Source of the DNA: Thermosynechococcus sp. NK55a
GTDB lineage: Bacteria > Cyanobacteriota > Cyanobacteriia > Thermosynechococcales > Thermosynechococcaceae
DNA: 64,000 bases
Direction: 5' to 3'
NCBI RefSeq assembly: GCF_000505665.1
Contig: NC_023033.1
Coordinates: 2,136,313 to 2,200,312, forward strand
The notes beneath the pieces are model-generated. The model saw nothing but the letters and a program-made list of their open reading frames with translations, was not told the origin of the DNA and searched no databases. A program made the position numbers and the translations under genes. Shown piece by piece: positions 10,268 through 19,211 of the stretch. Position 1 is the stretch's first letter. Every line of letters starts with the position of its first letter.

Positions 10268-10364
10268 ATTCATCATTACTTTGTACTTCTTGTCTTTACT
10301 GAGTTTTTCTGACTTCCGCTCTTGAGATTAAAACTAGGTTAATGCGAGGAATTTCACCACACTC

Positions 10365-11747
10365 CTAGGCTCGTGGGATAGATATGGCGGTAATCTGTCT
10401 CAGGTAATGACGCAGCAGTGCTACCGTAACCCCTTGGCGAAAAGGAACGATCTGATCCTCTGGCTGCTTCTGAAGCAGCGTTTCCACTGTTGCTAGGAGA
10501 GGGGCAACAGGATCAAGCTCTTGCTCACTAAGGTGGAGTTCAATGAGTTCAACATAGGCCTCTACTGTATTTGGACTCAGGAAGAGAATCCGCCGTAGAT
10601 ACTCTTTGGCGGCTGTTTTATCCTGTTGCTCCTGGGCAATATGAGCAAGGAGAAAGAGCGCAGGAATGTTTTGGGGGTTGAGGGAGAGGAGTTGTTGCCC
10701 AAGGGCGATCGCCTTGGTGTAACGGCCTTGATCGGCGTGGATTTGCGCCATCAATAACAGACACTCTTCATTGTTGGGCTGAGACTGCTGCCACTGTTGT
10801 GCCAAAATCAGAGCATGGTTGTAGTTGCGTTCCCTGAGGGCAATCCTTGTTTGCTCCTCAAGGGATAGGACGGGAATAGGGGGTGGCATGGATGGAGTGT
10901 TAGGGTGACTCAGTGGATGGCGACTTAATTGATAAACGACTGACTCTGGAAAACTCAGGACTTGCAGCGGGCCGAGGTCCTGTCCTTGCAGTTCTGTGTG
11001 TCCGGTGAGCAAATAGCCATCAGCGCGCAATAGTGAGACAAAAGCCCCCAGGATCTGCTGAATAGCAGCACTGTCCAAGTAGATAAGGACATTGCGGCAG
11101 ACAATCAGATCCACGCTGCCAGGGGGTAGATCATACTCTGCAACATTCAGCAGGTTAAGGCAGCGGAAACGTACCCATTGACGTAGGGAAGGTATCACTT
11201 TCCACCCTCGACCAGTCTCCCGAAAGTACCGAGCTTGCAGGCTCGGATCTATTCCCCGAAAAGACCAATGACCATAGATGCCTGCCTGCGCTTTGGAGAT
11301 TGCCGCTTGACTGAGGTCATATCCGACAATGCTTAATTGCCAGTCAGTGGGATTTGGCAGGAGTTCCTTAAGTAAAATAGCTAAGGAATAAACCTCCTCC
11401 CCTGTGGAACAGCCAGCACTGACAAGCCGCAATGTCCGATCCTGCTGATGACGGGCAATTAGATCGGGCAGTAAACGTTCCCGCAAGAGTTTGATCTGAC
11501 CTTGATCTCGAAAAAAATAGCTCTCACCGGTGGTAATGAGATCTGCTAATTGTTTCCATTCCTGTTGACTATGGGTGAACTGGGGCTTGGCTAAGAGGGC
11601 GAGATACTCGCTGGGATGCTGATAATTGAGAGCACGACAGCGATTCAGGAGCTTACGGCTTAGGTAGGGTTTGTCTTGGGGGCGAATGCTGATGCCAGTT
11701 TGGCAACGAATCAGCTCTACAAACTGTTCAAGTAATTGATCGTTCAT
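10365..11747 (-). CDS. cheR: CheR-type receptor methyltransferase with TPR tail
   Basis: The N-terminal 270 residues are a CheR methyltransferase: the helical N-domain, then TTGESYFFRD (the CheR TTNETxFFRD motif), the S-adenosylmethionine site SAGCSTGEEVYSLA and DLIVCRNVLIYLD. CheR adds methyl groups to receptor glutamates, opposing CheB. The last 190 residues contain tetratricopeptide-like repeats, for example NHALILAQQWQQSQPNNEEC and KAIALGQQLLSLNPQNIPAL, a fusion also seen in other bacteria and probably used for protein contacts. The gene lies upstream of the patA-like gene on the same strand, with 243 bases between its stop and that gene's ATG. An NtcA-type box lies in this gap, so cheR is probably transcribed separately. 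Confidence 0.92.
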   Translation of the reverse strand: MNDQLLEQFVELIRCQTGISIRPQDKPYLSRKLLNRCRALNYQHPSEYLALLAKPQFTHSQQEWKQLADLITTGESYFFRDQGQIKLLRERLLPDLIARHQQDRTLRLVSAGCSTGEEVYSLAILLKELLPNPTDWQLSIVGYDLSQAAISKAQAGIYGHWSFRGIDPSLQARYFRETGRGWKVIPSLRQWVRFRCLNLLNVAEYDLPPGSVDLIVCRNVLIYLDSAAIQQILGAFVSLLRADGYLLTGHTELQGQDLGPLQVLSFPESVVYQLSRHPLSHPNTPSMPPPIPVLSLEEQTRIALRERNYNHALILAQQWQQSQPNNEECLLLMAQIHADQGRYTKAIALGQQLLSLNPQNIPALFLLAHIAQEQQDKTAAKEYLRRILFLSPNTVEAYVELIELHLSEQELDPVAPLLATVETLLQKQPEDQIVPFRQGVTVALLRHYLRQITAISIPRA

Positions 11748-11800
11748 AGGATCAATTTAACAACAAGGAGGTAGCACTGGTGTGCGATCGCCCCCTAGGG

Positions 11801-11806
11801 TATGAT
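11801..11806 (+). promoter_or_regulatory. Possible -10 element for hemE
   Basis: TATGAT differs from TATAAT at one position and lies about 100 bases before the hemE ATG, in the region shared with the divergent cheR gene. A HIP1 octamer (11784-11791) overlaps the spacer, and no good -35 element is visible. Confidence 0.3.
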
Positions 11807-11906
11807 TGTAAGGTTAAACTCTGACAATCGCCGGCAAGTCTTCATGGGCGTTGCTGAGCGATCCCGGCAGAGGGATTGAAAACCCTTGGATATTCTCAGT
11901 TTTAGG

Positions 11907-12938
11907 ATGACCACCCCTTTACTTTTGCGTGCTGCCCGTGGTGAAAGCGTTGAGCGTCCTCCCATTTGGTTGATGCGGCAAGCTGGGCGCTACATGAAGG
12001 TCTATCGTGACCTGCGCGATCGCTATCCCTCGTTTCGCGAGCGATCGGAAATTCCGGAACTCGCCATTGAGATATCGCTCCAGCCTTTCCGCGCCTTTGC
12101 GCCTGATGGTGTGATTCTCTTTTCGGATATTCTCACGCCCTTACCCGGCATCGGCATTCCCTTTGACATTGTTGAAAGTAAAGGGCCAATGATTGACCCG
12201 CCCATCCGCACCCTAGAGCAGGTGCAACAACTCCATCCCTTGGAGCCGGAGGCGGCCTGTCCTTTTATTCGTCCAATTCTGGCCACACTGCGCCAAGAAG
12301 TTGGCGATCGCGCCGCAGTACTGGGGTTTGCCGGTGCCCCCTGGACCCTTGCGGCCTATGCCATTGAGGGCAAAAGCTCCAAGGACTACATCCAAATTAA
12401 AGCCATGGCCTACCACGAGCCAGACCTGCTCCACAAATTTCTGAACCATTTGGCCACGGCCATTGCTGACTACCTCTGCTATCAAATTGACTGCGGCGCC
12501 CAAGTGGTGCAACTTTTTGATTCCTGGGCAGGTCAACTCAGCCGTCAGGACTACAACACCTTTGCGTTTCCCTACCAAAAGCGGGTGATCCAGCAGGTCA
12601 AAGCGGTCTACCCCGATGTGCCCATCATCCTCTACATCAATGGCAGTGCCGCAATTGTGGATCGCATGGCAGCAACGGGAGTAGACATTGTCAGCCTCGA
12701 CTGGACTGTTGATATTGGCACCATTCGTCAGCAGTTCCCCCCTCGTGTTGGTCTGCAGGGAAATTTAGACCCTGTGATCCTCTTTGCCCCGCAGCCAGTA
12801 CTCAAAGAGCGGTCTTTGGCCATAATTGAGGCGGGTCGCAAGGGAAAATATATCTTTAACCTTGGCCACGGCGTTCTTCAAGGTACCCCTGAGGAAAATG
12901 TGGCCTTTCTCTTTGACTTGGTGAAGTCCCTCGCCTAA
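11907..12938 (+). CDS. hemE: Uroporphyrinogen decarboxylase
   Basis: HemE removes the four acetate carboxyl groups of uroporphyrinogen III to give coproporphyrinogen III, a cytosolic step shared by heme and chlorophyll synthesis. The signature [13 protein letters not shown] near the N-terminus carries the conserved arginines. The second signature [16 protein letters not shown] follows near residue 145, and the end [13 protein letters not shown] is typical. The ATG at 11907 gives a protein starting [13 protein letters not shown], as in the family; the TTG at 11886 would add seven unlikely residues. Its TAA overlaps the ATG of the next gene by one base. Confidence 0.97.
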   Translation: MTTPLLLRAARGESVERPPIWLMRQAGRYMKVYRDLRDRYPSFRERSEIPELAIEISLQPFRAFAPDGVILFSDILTPLPGIGIPFDIVESKGPMIDPPIRTLEQVQQLHPLEPEAACPFIRPILATLRQEVGDRAAVLGFAGAPWTLAAYAIEGKSSKDYIQIKAMAYHEPDLLHKFLNHLATAIADYLCYQIDCGAQVVQLFDSWAGQLSRQDYNTFAFPYQKRVIQQVKAVYPDVPIILYINGSAAIVDRMAATGVDIVSLDWTVDIGTIRQQFPPRVGLQGNLDPVILFAPQPVLKERSLAIIEAGRKGKYIFNLGHGVLQGTPEENVAFLFDLVKSLA

Positions 12939-13885
12939 TGCGAATTCTAATCACAGGTGCCACTGGCTGCATTGGTCAATACATTTCTGAGGCCCTGATC
13001 CAACAGACGGATCATGAATTGTTTTTGCTGGTGCGGGATTCTTCACGCCTACATATTGATCCTTGCCAGCGATCGGGGGTGAATCTGGTTCAGGCAGATC
13101 TGATGGATCTAACGCCATTGGAACCGCTGCTACCCACCTTTGATGTGGCCATCCTGACGGCAACCGCCTGGGGGGGGAGCAATGTCTTTGCCATTAACTA
13201 CGAGCAAACCTGCCAGCTTCTCAGGCAACTGGATCCACAGCGCTGCCAGCGGGTATTTTATTTTTCAACAGCCAGTATTCTCAATCATCAGATGCAACCG
13301 CTGCCGGAGGCAGGTACCCTAGGCACTGACTATATTCGCTCAAAGTATGCCTGTCTTCATGCCATTGAGGAGTTGCCTGTGGCCGATCGCCTGATTGAAC
13401 TTTTTCCAACGATGGTTTTTGGCGGTGGCCCCGATGGCAAGCGTCCTTCCTTTATCACCGCAGGCATGGGGGAAGTCCTCAAGTGGTTGTGGCTGGCTCG
13501 CTTTTTCCGCGCCGATGCCAGTTTTCACTTTATCCATGCCCGCGATATTGCCCAAGTGGTTCTTTACCTATTGCAGCATCCGGAGTATCCAGTACCCCGC
13601 CGCGTGGCTCTGGGTAACCCGCCAATGACCGTCAATGAGATGCTGGCGCAGTTGTGTGCCGCTGCCAAGCTCCGCATCTATGGCCAAATCCCCTTGACCT
13701 TGCCAGTGATCAACTTCCTTGTGCGGGTCTTTCGGGTGCAGATGTCCCCTTGGGATTATTTCTGCTTGAACTACCGCAACTTTACCTACGAAACGGTGCT
13801 CAATCCTCAAGCCTTGGGGCTAACTCCCTACTGTGGGACGGTAGCGGATTTGCTACGCTGTAGTTTGGGCACAACAGACCGCTAA
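12938..13885 (+). CDS. NAD-dependent epimerase/dehydratase-family protein
   Basis: The 315-residue protein has a Rossmann fold with the nucleotide loop [16 protein letters not shown] at the start. It belongs to the extended short-chain dehydrogenase class: FYFSTASIL corresponds to the Ser strand and TDYIRSKYACLHAIE holds the YxxxK pair. The C-terminal half is less conserved, and I cannot name its substrate. It begins at TAATG, overlapping hemE by one base, so it is translated from the same message. A link to tetrapyrrole metabolism is possible but rests only on this neighbourhood. Confidence 0.82.
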   Translation: MRILITGATGCIGQYISEALIQQTDHELFLLVRDSSRLHIDPCQRSGVNLVQADLMDLTPLEPLLPTFDVAILTATAWGGSNVFAINYEQTCQLLRQLDPQRCQRVFYFSTASILNHQMQPLPEAGTLGTDYIRSKYACLHAIEELPVADRLIELFPTMVFGGGPDGKRPSFITAGMGEVLKWLWLARFFRADASFHFIHARDIAQVVLYLLQHPEYPVPRRVALGNPPMTVNEMLAQLCAAAKLRIYGQIPLTLPVINFLVRVFRVQMSPWDYFCLNYRNFTYETVLNPQALGLTPYCGTVADLLRCSLGTTDR

Positions 13886-13907
13886 ACCTCCAGTTAGAGA
13901 CTCTTTG

Positions 13908-14375
13908 ATGGCAGGCATTTGGTTACTGAAGTCGGAACCAAGCGTTTTTTCCTGGGAGGATTTGAAGGCGGCTCCACAACAAACCACCTGTTGGGAAGGG
14001 GTACGCAACTACCAAGCTCGCAATTTGATGCGCGATTGTATGCAAGTGGGCGATCGCGTGCTTTTCTACCACAGTAATGCCAACCCACCGGCAATCATGG
14101 GCATTGCTGAAGTTGTCAGGCCCGCCTATCCCGATCACTTTGCTTGGAACCCTGACAGTCGCTACTTTGACCCCAAAAGCACCCCTGACAATCCCCGCTG
14201 GTTTATGGTGGATATCCAATATCGCCGTGACTTTTTGCCCCCAATTACGCTGCCGGAACTGCGGCAAACCCGTGGCCTTGAAGGGATGCTGCTGCTGCAA
14301 AAGGGCTGCCGTCTTTCGGTCCAACCGGTTACTGAATCGGAGTGGCAAATCATTCTCAGCTTGCGATCGCCCTAG
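13908..14375 (+). CDS. EVE-domain protein
   Basis: The protein of about 155 residues is a single EVE domain, related to PUA and YTH folds and to human THYN1. Typical features are WLLKSEPSVFSWEDL at the start, WEGVRNYQARNLMRDCMQVGD, VLFYHSN, GIAEVV and WFMVDIQY. EVE proteins bind modified bases in nucleic acids; the target here is unknown. A TTG lies directly before the chosen ATG. The stop codon shares the palindrome CTAG (14372-14375) with the stop of the convergent gene. Confidence 0.92.
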   Translation: MAGIWLLKSEPSVFSWEDLKAAPQQTTCWEGVRNYQARNLMRDCMQVGDRVLFYHSNANPPAIMGIAEVVRPAYPDHFAWNPDSRYFDPKSTPDNPRWFMVDIQYRRDFLPPITLPELRQTRGLEGMLLLQKGCRLSVQPVTESEWQIILSLRSP

Positions 14376-14914
14376 GGTTGACGAGACAGAGGGCGTAGAT
14401 AGGGTAAATTTTTGACGTGGCGATCGCTGGAATACTGGAAACCAAAATCCGCATACTCGGCAGTATTCACCAGTCGCCGAAAAGCAGATAAGCCAATCCG
14501 CCGTTTGCCATCGAGGCTGCTCACCTTGGAGTGGGGATTGTTTAGGTCTCCCCCTAGGAGTTGAAATGCCTCTTCGGGAGTCAGCCACTCTATGTTGGGA
14601 TCACCGCTGGGAATTTTCTCTTCAAGGTGTTGCAGTTTTCTCACCAAGCTCTCCCATAGATTCCGGCGAGGTTGTTGCTGCTGAGAACGGCAGGTCAGCG
14701 ATCGCCACCATAGCTGCAGTTGCACCCCCAAATACTGGAAAAAACGCTTGATCAACCGCCCCATCTGATTCAACAGCAGCGGTAATCCCGTTGGCGGTGC
14801 TGGAGACGATCGCTCAACCACAACCGTACTCCAGCCGCAGGCGCTACACACTTGGCGGCCAGAGGATAAGGGTTTCCCTAAACGGGCGCCACAGCGTGGG
14901 CAAGTTTCCAGCAT
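14372..14914 (-). CDS. Conserved zinc-ribbon protein of unknown function
   Basis: The N-terminus has a zinc ribbon, CPRCGARL then CSACGW (residues 5-26), followed by a variable basic linker and a C-terminal domain of about 80 residues beginning IEWLTPEEAFQLLGGD. That domain contains KRRIGLSAFRRLVNTAEYADFGF and looks conserved, but I do not recognise a named family. The length is 180 residues. No signal peptide is evident. It is separated from gcvT upstream by 35 bases and may share its transcript. Confidence 0.7.
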   Translation of the reverse strand: MLETCPRCGARLGKPLSSGRQVCSACGWSTVVVERSSPAPPTGLPLLLNQMGRLIKRFFQYLGVQLQLWWRSLTCRSQQQQPRRNLWESLVRKLQHLEEKIPSGDPNIEWLTPEEAFQLLGGDLNNPHSKVSSLDGKRRIGLSAFRRLVNTAEYADFGFQYSSDRHVKNLPYLRPLSRQP

Positions 14915-14949
14915 GATTCCAGTATGAATGACGTTTCAGCATGGATAGA

Positions 14950-16041
14950 TTAAATTTTAGCGGTTGACCGCGACCGGCGATAAAAGGGGCGAGGCACCAC
15001 CACTGCTGGCACCCAGCGATCGCGCACCTGCACCGCCAGTTCACGACCTATGTGGGCAAACTCTGGAAAGACATAGCCAAGGGCGATCGCCTTCCCCAAC
15101 GTGGGCGATAGGGTGCCACTGGTAACCTCCCCCACAGCCTGGGCTCCTGCATAGATTGGGTAGCTGTGGCGAGCAATGCCTTTGCCCAGTAGTTCTAACC
15201 CCACCAATTGCCGCTCAATGCCCCGCTGCTTTTGCGCTAAAAGGGCAGCACGACCCACAAAATCGGGCTTTTGCCAATCAATTAACCCATCGAGACCCGC
15301 CTCTAGGGGGGTGGTTTGCTCATCCATATCCTGGCCGTAGAGGAGCATGGCTGCCTCCAGCCGCAGCGTATCCCGCGCCCCCAACCCACAGGGAGTAACA
15401 CCTGCCGCCAACAGGGTTTGCCACAACTGTTGTCCCACTTCGGCCGGGACAAGCATTTCCCAACCATCTTCGCCCGTGTAGCCGGTGCGTGCGATCCAAG
15501 CGGGCTGTCCCAGTAGGTTGACTTGAGTATGGCGATAGGCCTTGATTGCCCCTAGGGGGCGATCGCACAGGGGAGACAGCGTTGCCGTTGCCGCCGGCCC
15601 TTGAAGAGCAATCAGCACCTGGGTCGCCGACTCATCGATTAGCTCAATACCGGCCGGTAAATGCGTTTGAAACCAATCCCAATCCTTAGAGGTTGTGGCT
15701 GCATTGACAATACAGCGCACTTGACCCTCGTCAATGTAGAGAATGAGATCATCCACAATCCCCCCGGCGGCATTGAGAAGAACCGTATACTTGGCTTGAC
15801 CGGGCTGGACCTGGCTCAGATTTGTGGGCACCAAGTTTTGCAGCGCGGCTACCACCCCATCGCCCCGCAACACAAACTTGCCCATATGGGAAATATCAAA
15901 CATCCCTACCTGCTGCCGCACCGCTTGGTGTTCCTGCAAAATGCTACTGTAGTGCAGGGGCATTTCCCAGTTGCCAAAGGTGGTAAACCGTGCTTCCTGA
16001 TGCAGGGGATAGAGAGGGGTGTGCCGTAAGGATTCACTCAT
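14950..16041 (-). CDS. gcvT: Glycine cleavage system aminomethyltransferase (T protein)
   Basis: GcvT transfers the aminomethyl carbon of glycine from lipoyl-GcvH to tetrahydrofolate, releasing ammonia; in cyanobacteria this serves photorespiratory glycine. The 363-residue length is normal. Conserved segments are GMFDISHMGKFVLRGD, the TGYTGEDGWEM loop, GARDTLRLEAAMLLYGQDMDE and the C-terminal GEVTSGTLSPTLGKAIALGYV. The start overlaps the end of the upstream YyaL-type gene by 8 bases, and folB is further upstream. The grouping of a folate-biosynthesis gene with a folate-dependent enzyme makes sense. Confidence 0.96.
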   Translation of the reverse strand: MSESLRHTPLYPLHQEARFTTFGNWEMPLHYSSILQEHQAVRQQVGMFDISHMGKFVLRGDGVVAALQNLVPTNLSQVQPGQAKYTVLLNAAGGIVDDLILYIDEGQVRCIVNAATTSKDWDWFQTHLPAGIELIDESATQVLIALQGPAATATLSPLCDRPLGAIKAYRHTQVNLLGQPAWIARTGYTGEDGWEMLVPAEVGQQLWQTLLAAGVTPCGLGARDTLRLEAAMLLYGQDMDEQTTPLEAGLDGLIDWQKPDFVGRAALLAQKQRGIERQLVGLELLGKGIARHSYPIYAGAQAVGEVTSGTLSPTLGKAIALGYVFPEFAHIGRELAVQVRDRWVPAVVVPRPFYRRSRSTAKI

Positions 16042-18085
16042 CGGTGACTACCGGAAATAGACTATCTAGTTGTTGTTCGAGTTGAGCGGCGGTCAGCGCC
16101 GGTTCACGGCAGCGCCAGCCTTCACAGACCAAGGCCATAGGCTCTAGGTCATCGCGAACTTTGAGCACGGCGGTTGGTAAATAGCGATCCCAGAGGGAGG
16201 CTGCCTGATCAGAACGAAGTTGGACACAGACAGGGTGAAGATACCACTGTAATGCTGCCAATAAGCTGGGACAGCTTTGGGGGGCCTCCCGCATGAATTG
16301 GCTAAAAAAGCGCAGTCCCTTTTCTGCCTGTTCGAGGTAGGTAGGATTTTCTGTGAGCAAAAAGAGTTGAACCAAGTTGGCGATCGCCACCCCATTGGCA
16401 GAAGGTGTGGCATTATCTAGACCTTCCCGCTGGCGCACAATCAAATCAGCTCGCTCTGGGGCATTGTAGTAGCCCCCATCCTTTGCCCCCAATTCCTGAT
16501 CAAACAGGGTTTGATACTGGGTGGCCAACGCCAACCACGGCTGCGCCGCCTCCCCCACGGCTAAACTGGCTTGATGCAGGGCAAGGAGAGCTTGGATCCA
16601 GTAGGCATAATCCTCGGCCTGAGCTACCTCCGCCACGGTGCCCCCATAATTGAGGCGATAGAGTTTGCTCTGTTGATACTGATGATCGTGGAGCCATTGA
16701 GCCGCTTTAGCTGCTCGCTGCCAGTAGGTGTGCTCTCTCCAGACTTGGGCTGCCGTCGCTAAGCCAGTAATCATCAGGCTATTCCAAGCCAAAATCATTT
16801 TTGTATCGGTGACAGGGGGAATTCGTCCTGGCCAAGCCCGCCCTTTGGCAGTTGCGTTATCAGTGGCCACGGGAAAGGGCTGATCCATGGGCGTATCGGC
16901 ACCATAGCGGCGGGCAAAGAGTTTGCGCAGAATCGGCCCCAGCGCCTGAGGATCCTCTGGAGGGCGCACTTGCTTGAGCACAATCTTGCCCTCGAAGTTG
17001 CCACTGGCAGAGAGGTCAAAGTGGGCTTGCAGTTGTCTCAATTCCGTTGGGGTGAGGGTCTGCTCTAGCTCCGCGTACTGCCAGCAATAAAAGGCGCCCT
17101 CCTCGGGTTCGGGGTCATTGGCATTGACAAAGCTATCAGCATCCTGAGCTGCATAGAAGTACCCCTCAGGGGCGGTCATTTCGCGATCCAGCCATTGAAT
17201 TGTTTGGGCAATTGCAGCGGGAATCTGGGGAAAGCGATCGCCCTGCTGCCACAGCCGCGCTAAGTAGGTCACAATCTGGCCATTGTCGTAGAGCATTTTT
17301 TCAAAGTGGGGCACTGTCCACTGGGGATCCACGGTGTAGCGATGCCAACCACCGCCAACGTGGTCATAGATGCCCCCCTGCAAGAGGTGGTGTCCCCGCC
17401 GCCGACACAGGTGCAACAGTTCTGGGGGATTCGGACTTAAAGCCAGCCCCTGTAGGAGCATTTGGGCATAGGGCATCATGGGGAAGCAGGTGCCTTGGGG
17501 GCGATCGCGCAAAATCGGCGTCACTTGATCAATCCCTGCCCTTAGCAGTTCTTCAGTCAGGGGGACGGCCTTTCCCGTCTCGGTGGGGGGTGCCAGATAC
17601 TGCCACAGGGTGGCCTGGTGAGCAGTGAGCTTCTCTTTTTCTTGGTCATAGAAGCGACGCACCGCCTGCAACACCTGCAAAAACCCCGGGCGGCCATAGC
17701 GCGGCTGCACCGGAAAGTAGGTTCCCCCATAAAAGGGACGGCGATCCTGAGGGGTAAGAAAGATATTCAGCGGCCAGCCCCCTTGACCCGTCATCAGTTG
17801 CAACGCCTGCATATAGATGCTGTCAATATCGGGCCGCTCCTCGCGATCCACCTTAATCGGCAGGAAATAGGCATTGAGATAGGCGGCAATCTCCAGATCC
17901 GAGAAGGCTTCCCCCTCCATCACAGTGCACCAGTGGCAACTGGAATAGCCAATCGAGAGAAAAATCACCCGATCCTCCGCAGCGGCTTTGGCCAGGGCTT
18001 CATCACACCACGGCCACCAGTCAATGGGGTTTTCGGCGTGCTTGCGCAGATAGAGACTTTGGCACTGGCTAAGGCGATTCGGCAT
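16034..18085 (-). CDS. YyaL/SSP411-type thioredoxin-domain protein (DUF255)
   Basis: The 683-residue protein begins with a thioredoxin-like domain, HAENPIDWWPWCDEAL then FLSIGYSSCHWCTVMEGEAF, where CHWC is the CxxC motif. A long (alpha/alpha)-barrel region follows, like that of sugar epimerases and glycosidases, with GGIYDHVGGGWHRYTVD and WTVPHFEKMLYDN. The family is found in all kingdoms (human SPATA20), but its biochemical role is unsettled. The gene overlaps folB by 17 bases and gcvT by 8 bases, so the three appear to form an operon. Confidence 0.92.
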   Translation of the reverse strand: MPNRLSQCQSLYLRKHAENPIDWWPWCDEALAKAAAEDRVIFLSIGYSSCHWCTVMEGEAFSDLEIAAYLNAYFLPIKVDREERPDIDSIYMQALQLMTGQGGWPLNIFLTPQDRRPFYGGTYFPVQPRYGRPGFLQVLQAVRRFYDQEKEKLTAHQATLWQYLAPPTETGKAVPLTEELLRAGIDQVTPILRDRPQGTCFPMMPYAQMLLQGLALSPNPPELLHLCRRRGHHLLQGGIYDHVGGGWHRYTVDPQWTVPHFEKMLYDNGQIVTYLARLWQQGDRFPQIPAAIAQTIQWLDREMTAPEGYFYAAQDADSFVNANDPEPEEGAFYCWQYAELEQTLTPTELRQLQAHFDLSASGNFEGKIVLKQVRPPEDPQALGPILRKLFARRYGADTPMDQPFPVATDNATAKGRAWPGRIPPVTDTKMILAWNSLMITGLATAAQVWREHTYWQRAAKAAQWLHDHQYQQSKLYRLNYGGTVAEVAQAEDYAYWIQALLALHQASLAVGEAAQPWLALATQYQTLFDQELGAKDGGYYNAPERADLIVRQREGLDNATPSANGVAIANLVQLFLLTENPTYLEQAEKGLRFFSQFMREAPQSCPSLLAALQWYLHPVCVQLRSDQAASLWDRYLPTAVLKVRDDLEPMALVCEGWRCREPALTAAQLEQQLDSLFPVVTDE

Positions 18086-18458
18086 GGGGGCGTACCATTT
18101 CGACGCTAATTTGACCCGTAAAGTTGGGCACGGGCGGGGCGAGCTTTGTCACACGCACAGCAGCCCGCTGCACTTGGGGCGGTGCAAGGCAAAGGCTGAT
18201 AATGGCTGCCGCTAGGGTCTCGATTAACTGAAAGCGCTGCTGCTGCATTAACTGCTCAATGGCTTGCAAAAGAGGGCGATAGTCAAGGGTGTCCTCCAAG
18301 CGATCGCTGGCGGCGGCGGGTGCCATATCAAACCAAAGTCTAATATCAATCTCAAACCACTGGCCAAGAATTTGTTCCTCTGGGAGAGCGCCCGTATAGC
18401 CGTAGTAACGCATTCCCGAAAGGTGCAGACAGTCAGTGGTGGACTCGCTCAAGGACAT
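18069..18458 (-). CDS. folB: Dihydroneopterin aldolase
   Basis: FolB converts dihydroneopterin to hydroxymethyl-dihydropterin in folate synthesis. The start LHLSGMRYYGYTGALPEEQ is the family signature, with the Tyr/Gly of the active site and the glutamate of PEEQ. The middle DTLDYRPLLQAIEQ and QLIETLAAAII and the end VRVTKLAPPVPNFTGQISVEM are also typical. The ATG at 18456-18458 gives 129 residues, near the family size. The frame extends upstream to 18527 with residues that do not look conserved. Its end overlaps the YyaL-type gene. Confidence 0.9.
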   Translation of the reverse strand: MSLSESTTDCLHLSGMRYYGYTGALPEEQILGQWFEIDIRLWFDMAPAAASDRLEDTLDYRPLLQAIEQLMQQQRFQLIETLAAAIISLCLAPPQVQRAAVRVTKLAPPVPNFTGQISVEMVRPHAESP

Positions 18459-18607
18459 GCATCCATAACCAGGCAGGAAAAAGTCTTCTGGGCGGATTGA
18501 TTTTTTTGTCTCCTGCTCTTTGATCACTGTATCGCCAAAATGCTGCCGATGGCGAGCTTTCCCTTTAGAGACCTTGCCTTCACTGTGGCCTGGATTGGCA
18601 ATGCCAC

Positions 18608-18623
18608 GGGGGCGATCGCCCCC
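18608..18623. repeat. 16-base palindrome with HIP1 core
   Basis: GGGGGCGATCGCCCCC is a perfect palindrome built around GCGATCGC, in the gap between folB and tRNA-Leu. It could fold as a hairpin on either transcript, but no T run follows. It is an extended example of the octamer scattered over the whole window. Confidence 0.6.
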
Positions 18624-18653
18624 CTCCTAGATGCTCTTTTGGGGAAAACCCAA

Positions 18654-18734
18654 TGCGGATGGCGAGACTCGAACTCGCAAGGCAAAGCCACACGCCCCTC
18701 AAACGTGCGCGTATACCAATTCCGCCACATCCGC
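18654..18734 (-). tRNA. trnL-GAG: tRNA-Leu (anticodon GAG)
   Basis: The minus strand folds as a class II tRNA of 81 bases. The acceptor arms GCGGATG and CATCCGC pair fully with discriminator A. The anticodon stem CACGT/GCGTG encloses a seven-base loop with GAG in the middle. A long variable arm follows, and the T arm reads GCGAGTTCGAGTCTCGC. GAG with the long variable arm and discriminator A means leucine (codons CUC and CUU). No CCA is encoded. A TATAAT lies 12 bases upstream of the 5' end. Confidence 0.95.
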
Positions 18735-18745
18735 GTAGCTTTGTC

Positions 18746-18774
18746 ATTATAGCGCAGATTCCTAAATTTCTGAA
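18746..18774 (-). promoter_or_regulatory. Promoter of tRNA-Leu
   Basis: On the minus strand TTCAGA (18769-18774) and TATAAT (18746-18751) are separated by exactly 17 bases, a good housekeeping sigma-70 layout. The tRNA 5' end lies 12 bases downstream of the -10 element. Confidence 0.6.
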
Positions 18775-18838
18775 AGTAGTCTCTGGCCTCTCGATAGCAG
18801 AAAATTCGGGAGAGAAGCTCCTCCTTTCTAAAATCTCT

Positions 18839-19211
18839 TACTCGCTGATCTTGGCAGAACTGCCATGAATACAGCAGCAGTGTCACCGTCAAGAGGATTC
18901 GCTACTATGAGGAGTTAGAGCTGTTGCCGTTGGCAGAACCCGTGGTGGCTATCGTTTCTTTGCTCGCCTGAGCTTTATTAAACTGTCCAGTCCCTTGGTT
19001 TTACTCTGAGGGAGATCAAGGCCTTTCTTGAGGTAGACGATCGCGGTGAGATTCCCTGTGACCCCATCAAGGAAAAGTTAGAGGAGAAATTGGCTACCAG
19101 TTACACATTCTTAAACAGGAATTACAAGGCCTCCTATCCGACTGGCGATCGCCCCCACAACCCCTAAAGGGCGCGATCTGTCCCATTCCCCCGCCAGTGA
19201 TGCGCTCCTAA
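18839..19211 (+). pseudogene. Broken MerR-family metal-type regulator
   Basis: Three frames join into one MerR protein. The first piece reads VTVKRIRYYEELELLP, the recognition helix and wing. After a frame change GGYRFFARLSFIKL follows. A further change gives GFTLREIKAFLEVDDRGEIP, then CDPIKEKLEEKL; this C-terminal dimerisation helix has the cysteine position typical of heavy-metal MerR proteins. A last change gives HILKQELQGLLSDW, with ICPI just before the end, the tail typical of that subfamily. The stop TAA is 19209-19211, directly against the stop of pxcA. At least three frameshifts make a working product impossible. No intact metal-export gene is beside it. Confidence 0.8.

Noticed and set aside
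13923-14588. 221-codon frame antisense to the EVE-domain gene
   Set aside because: It covers two real genes on either strand and has no protein-like motifs.
18524-18892. 122-codon frame on the minus strand across tRNA-Leu
   Set aside because: It runs through the tRNA and its promoter and into the MerR relic; it is an accidental open frame.
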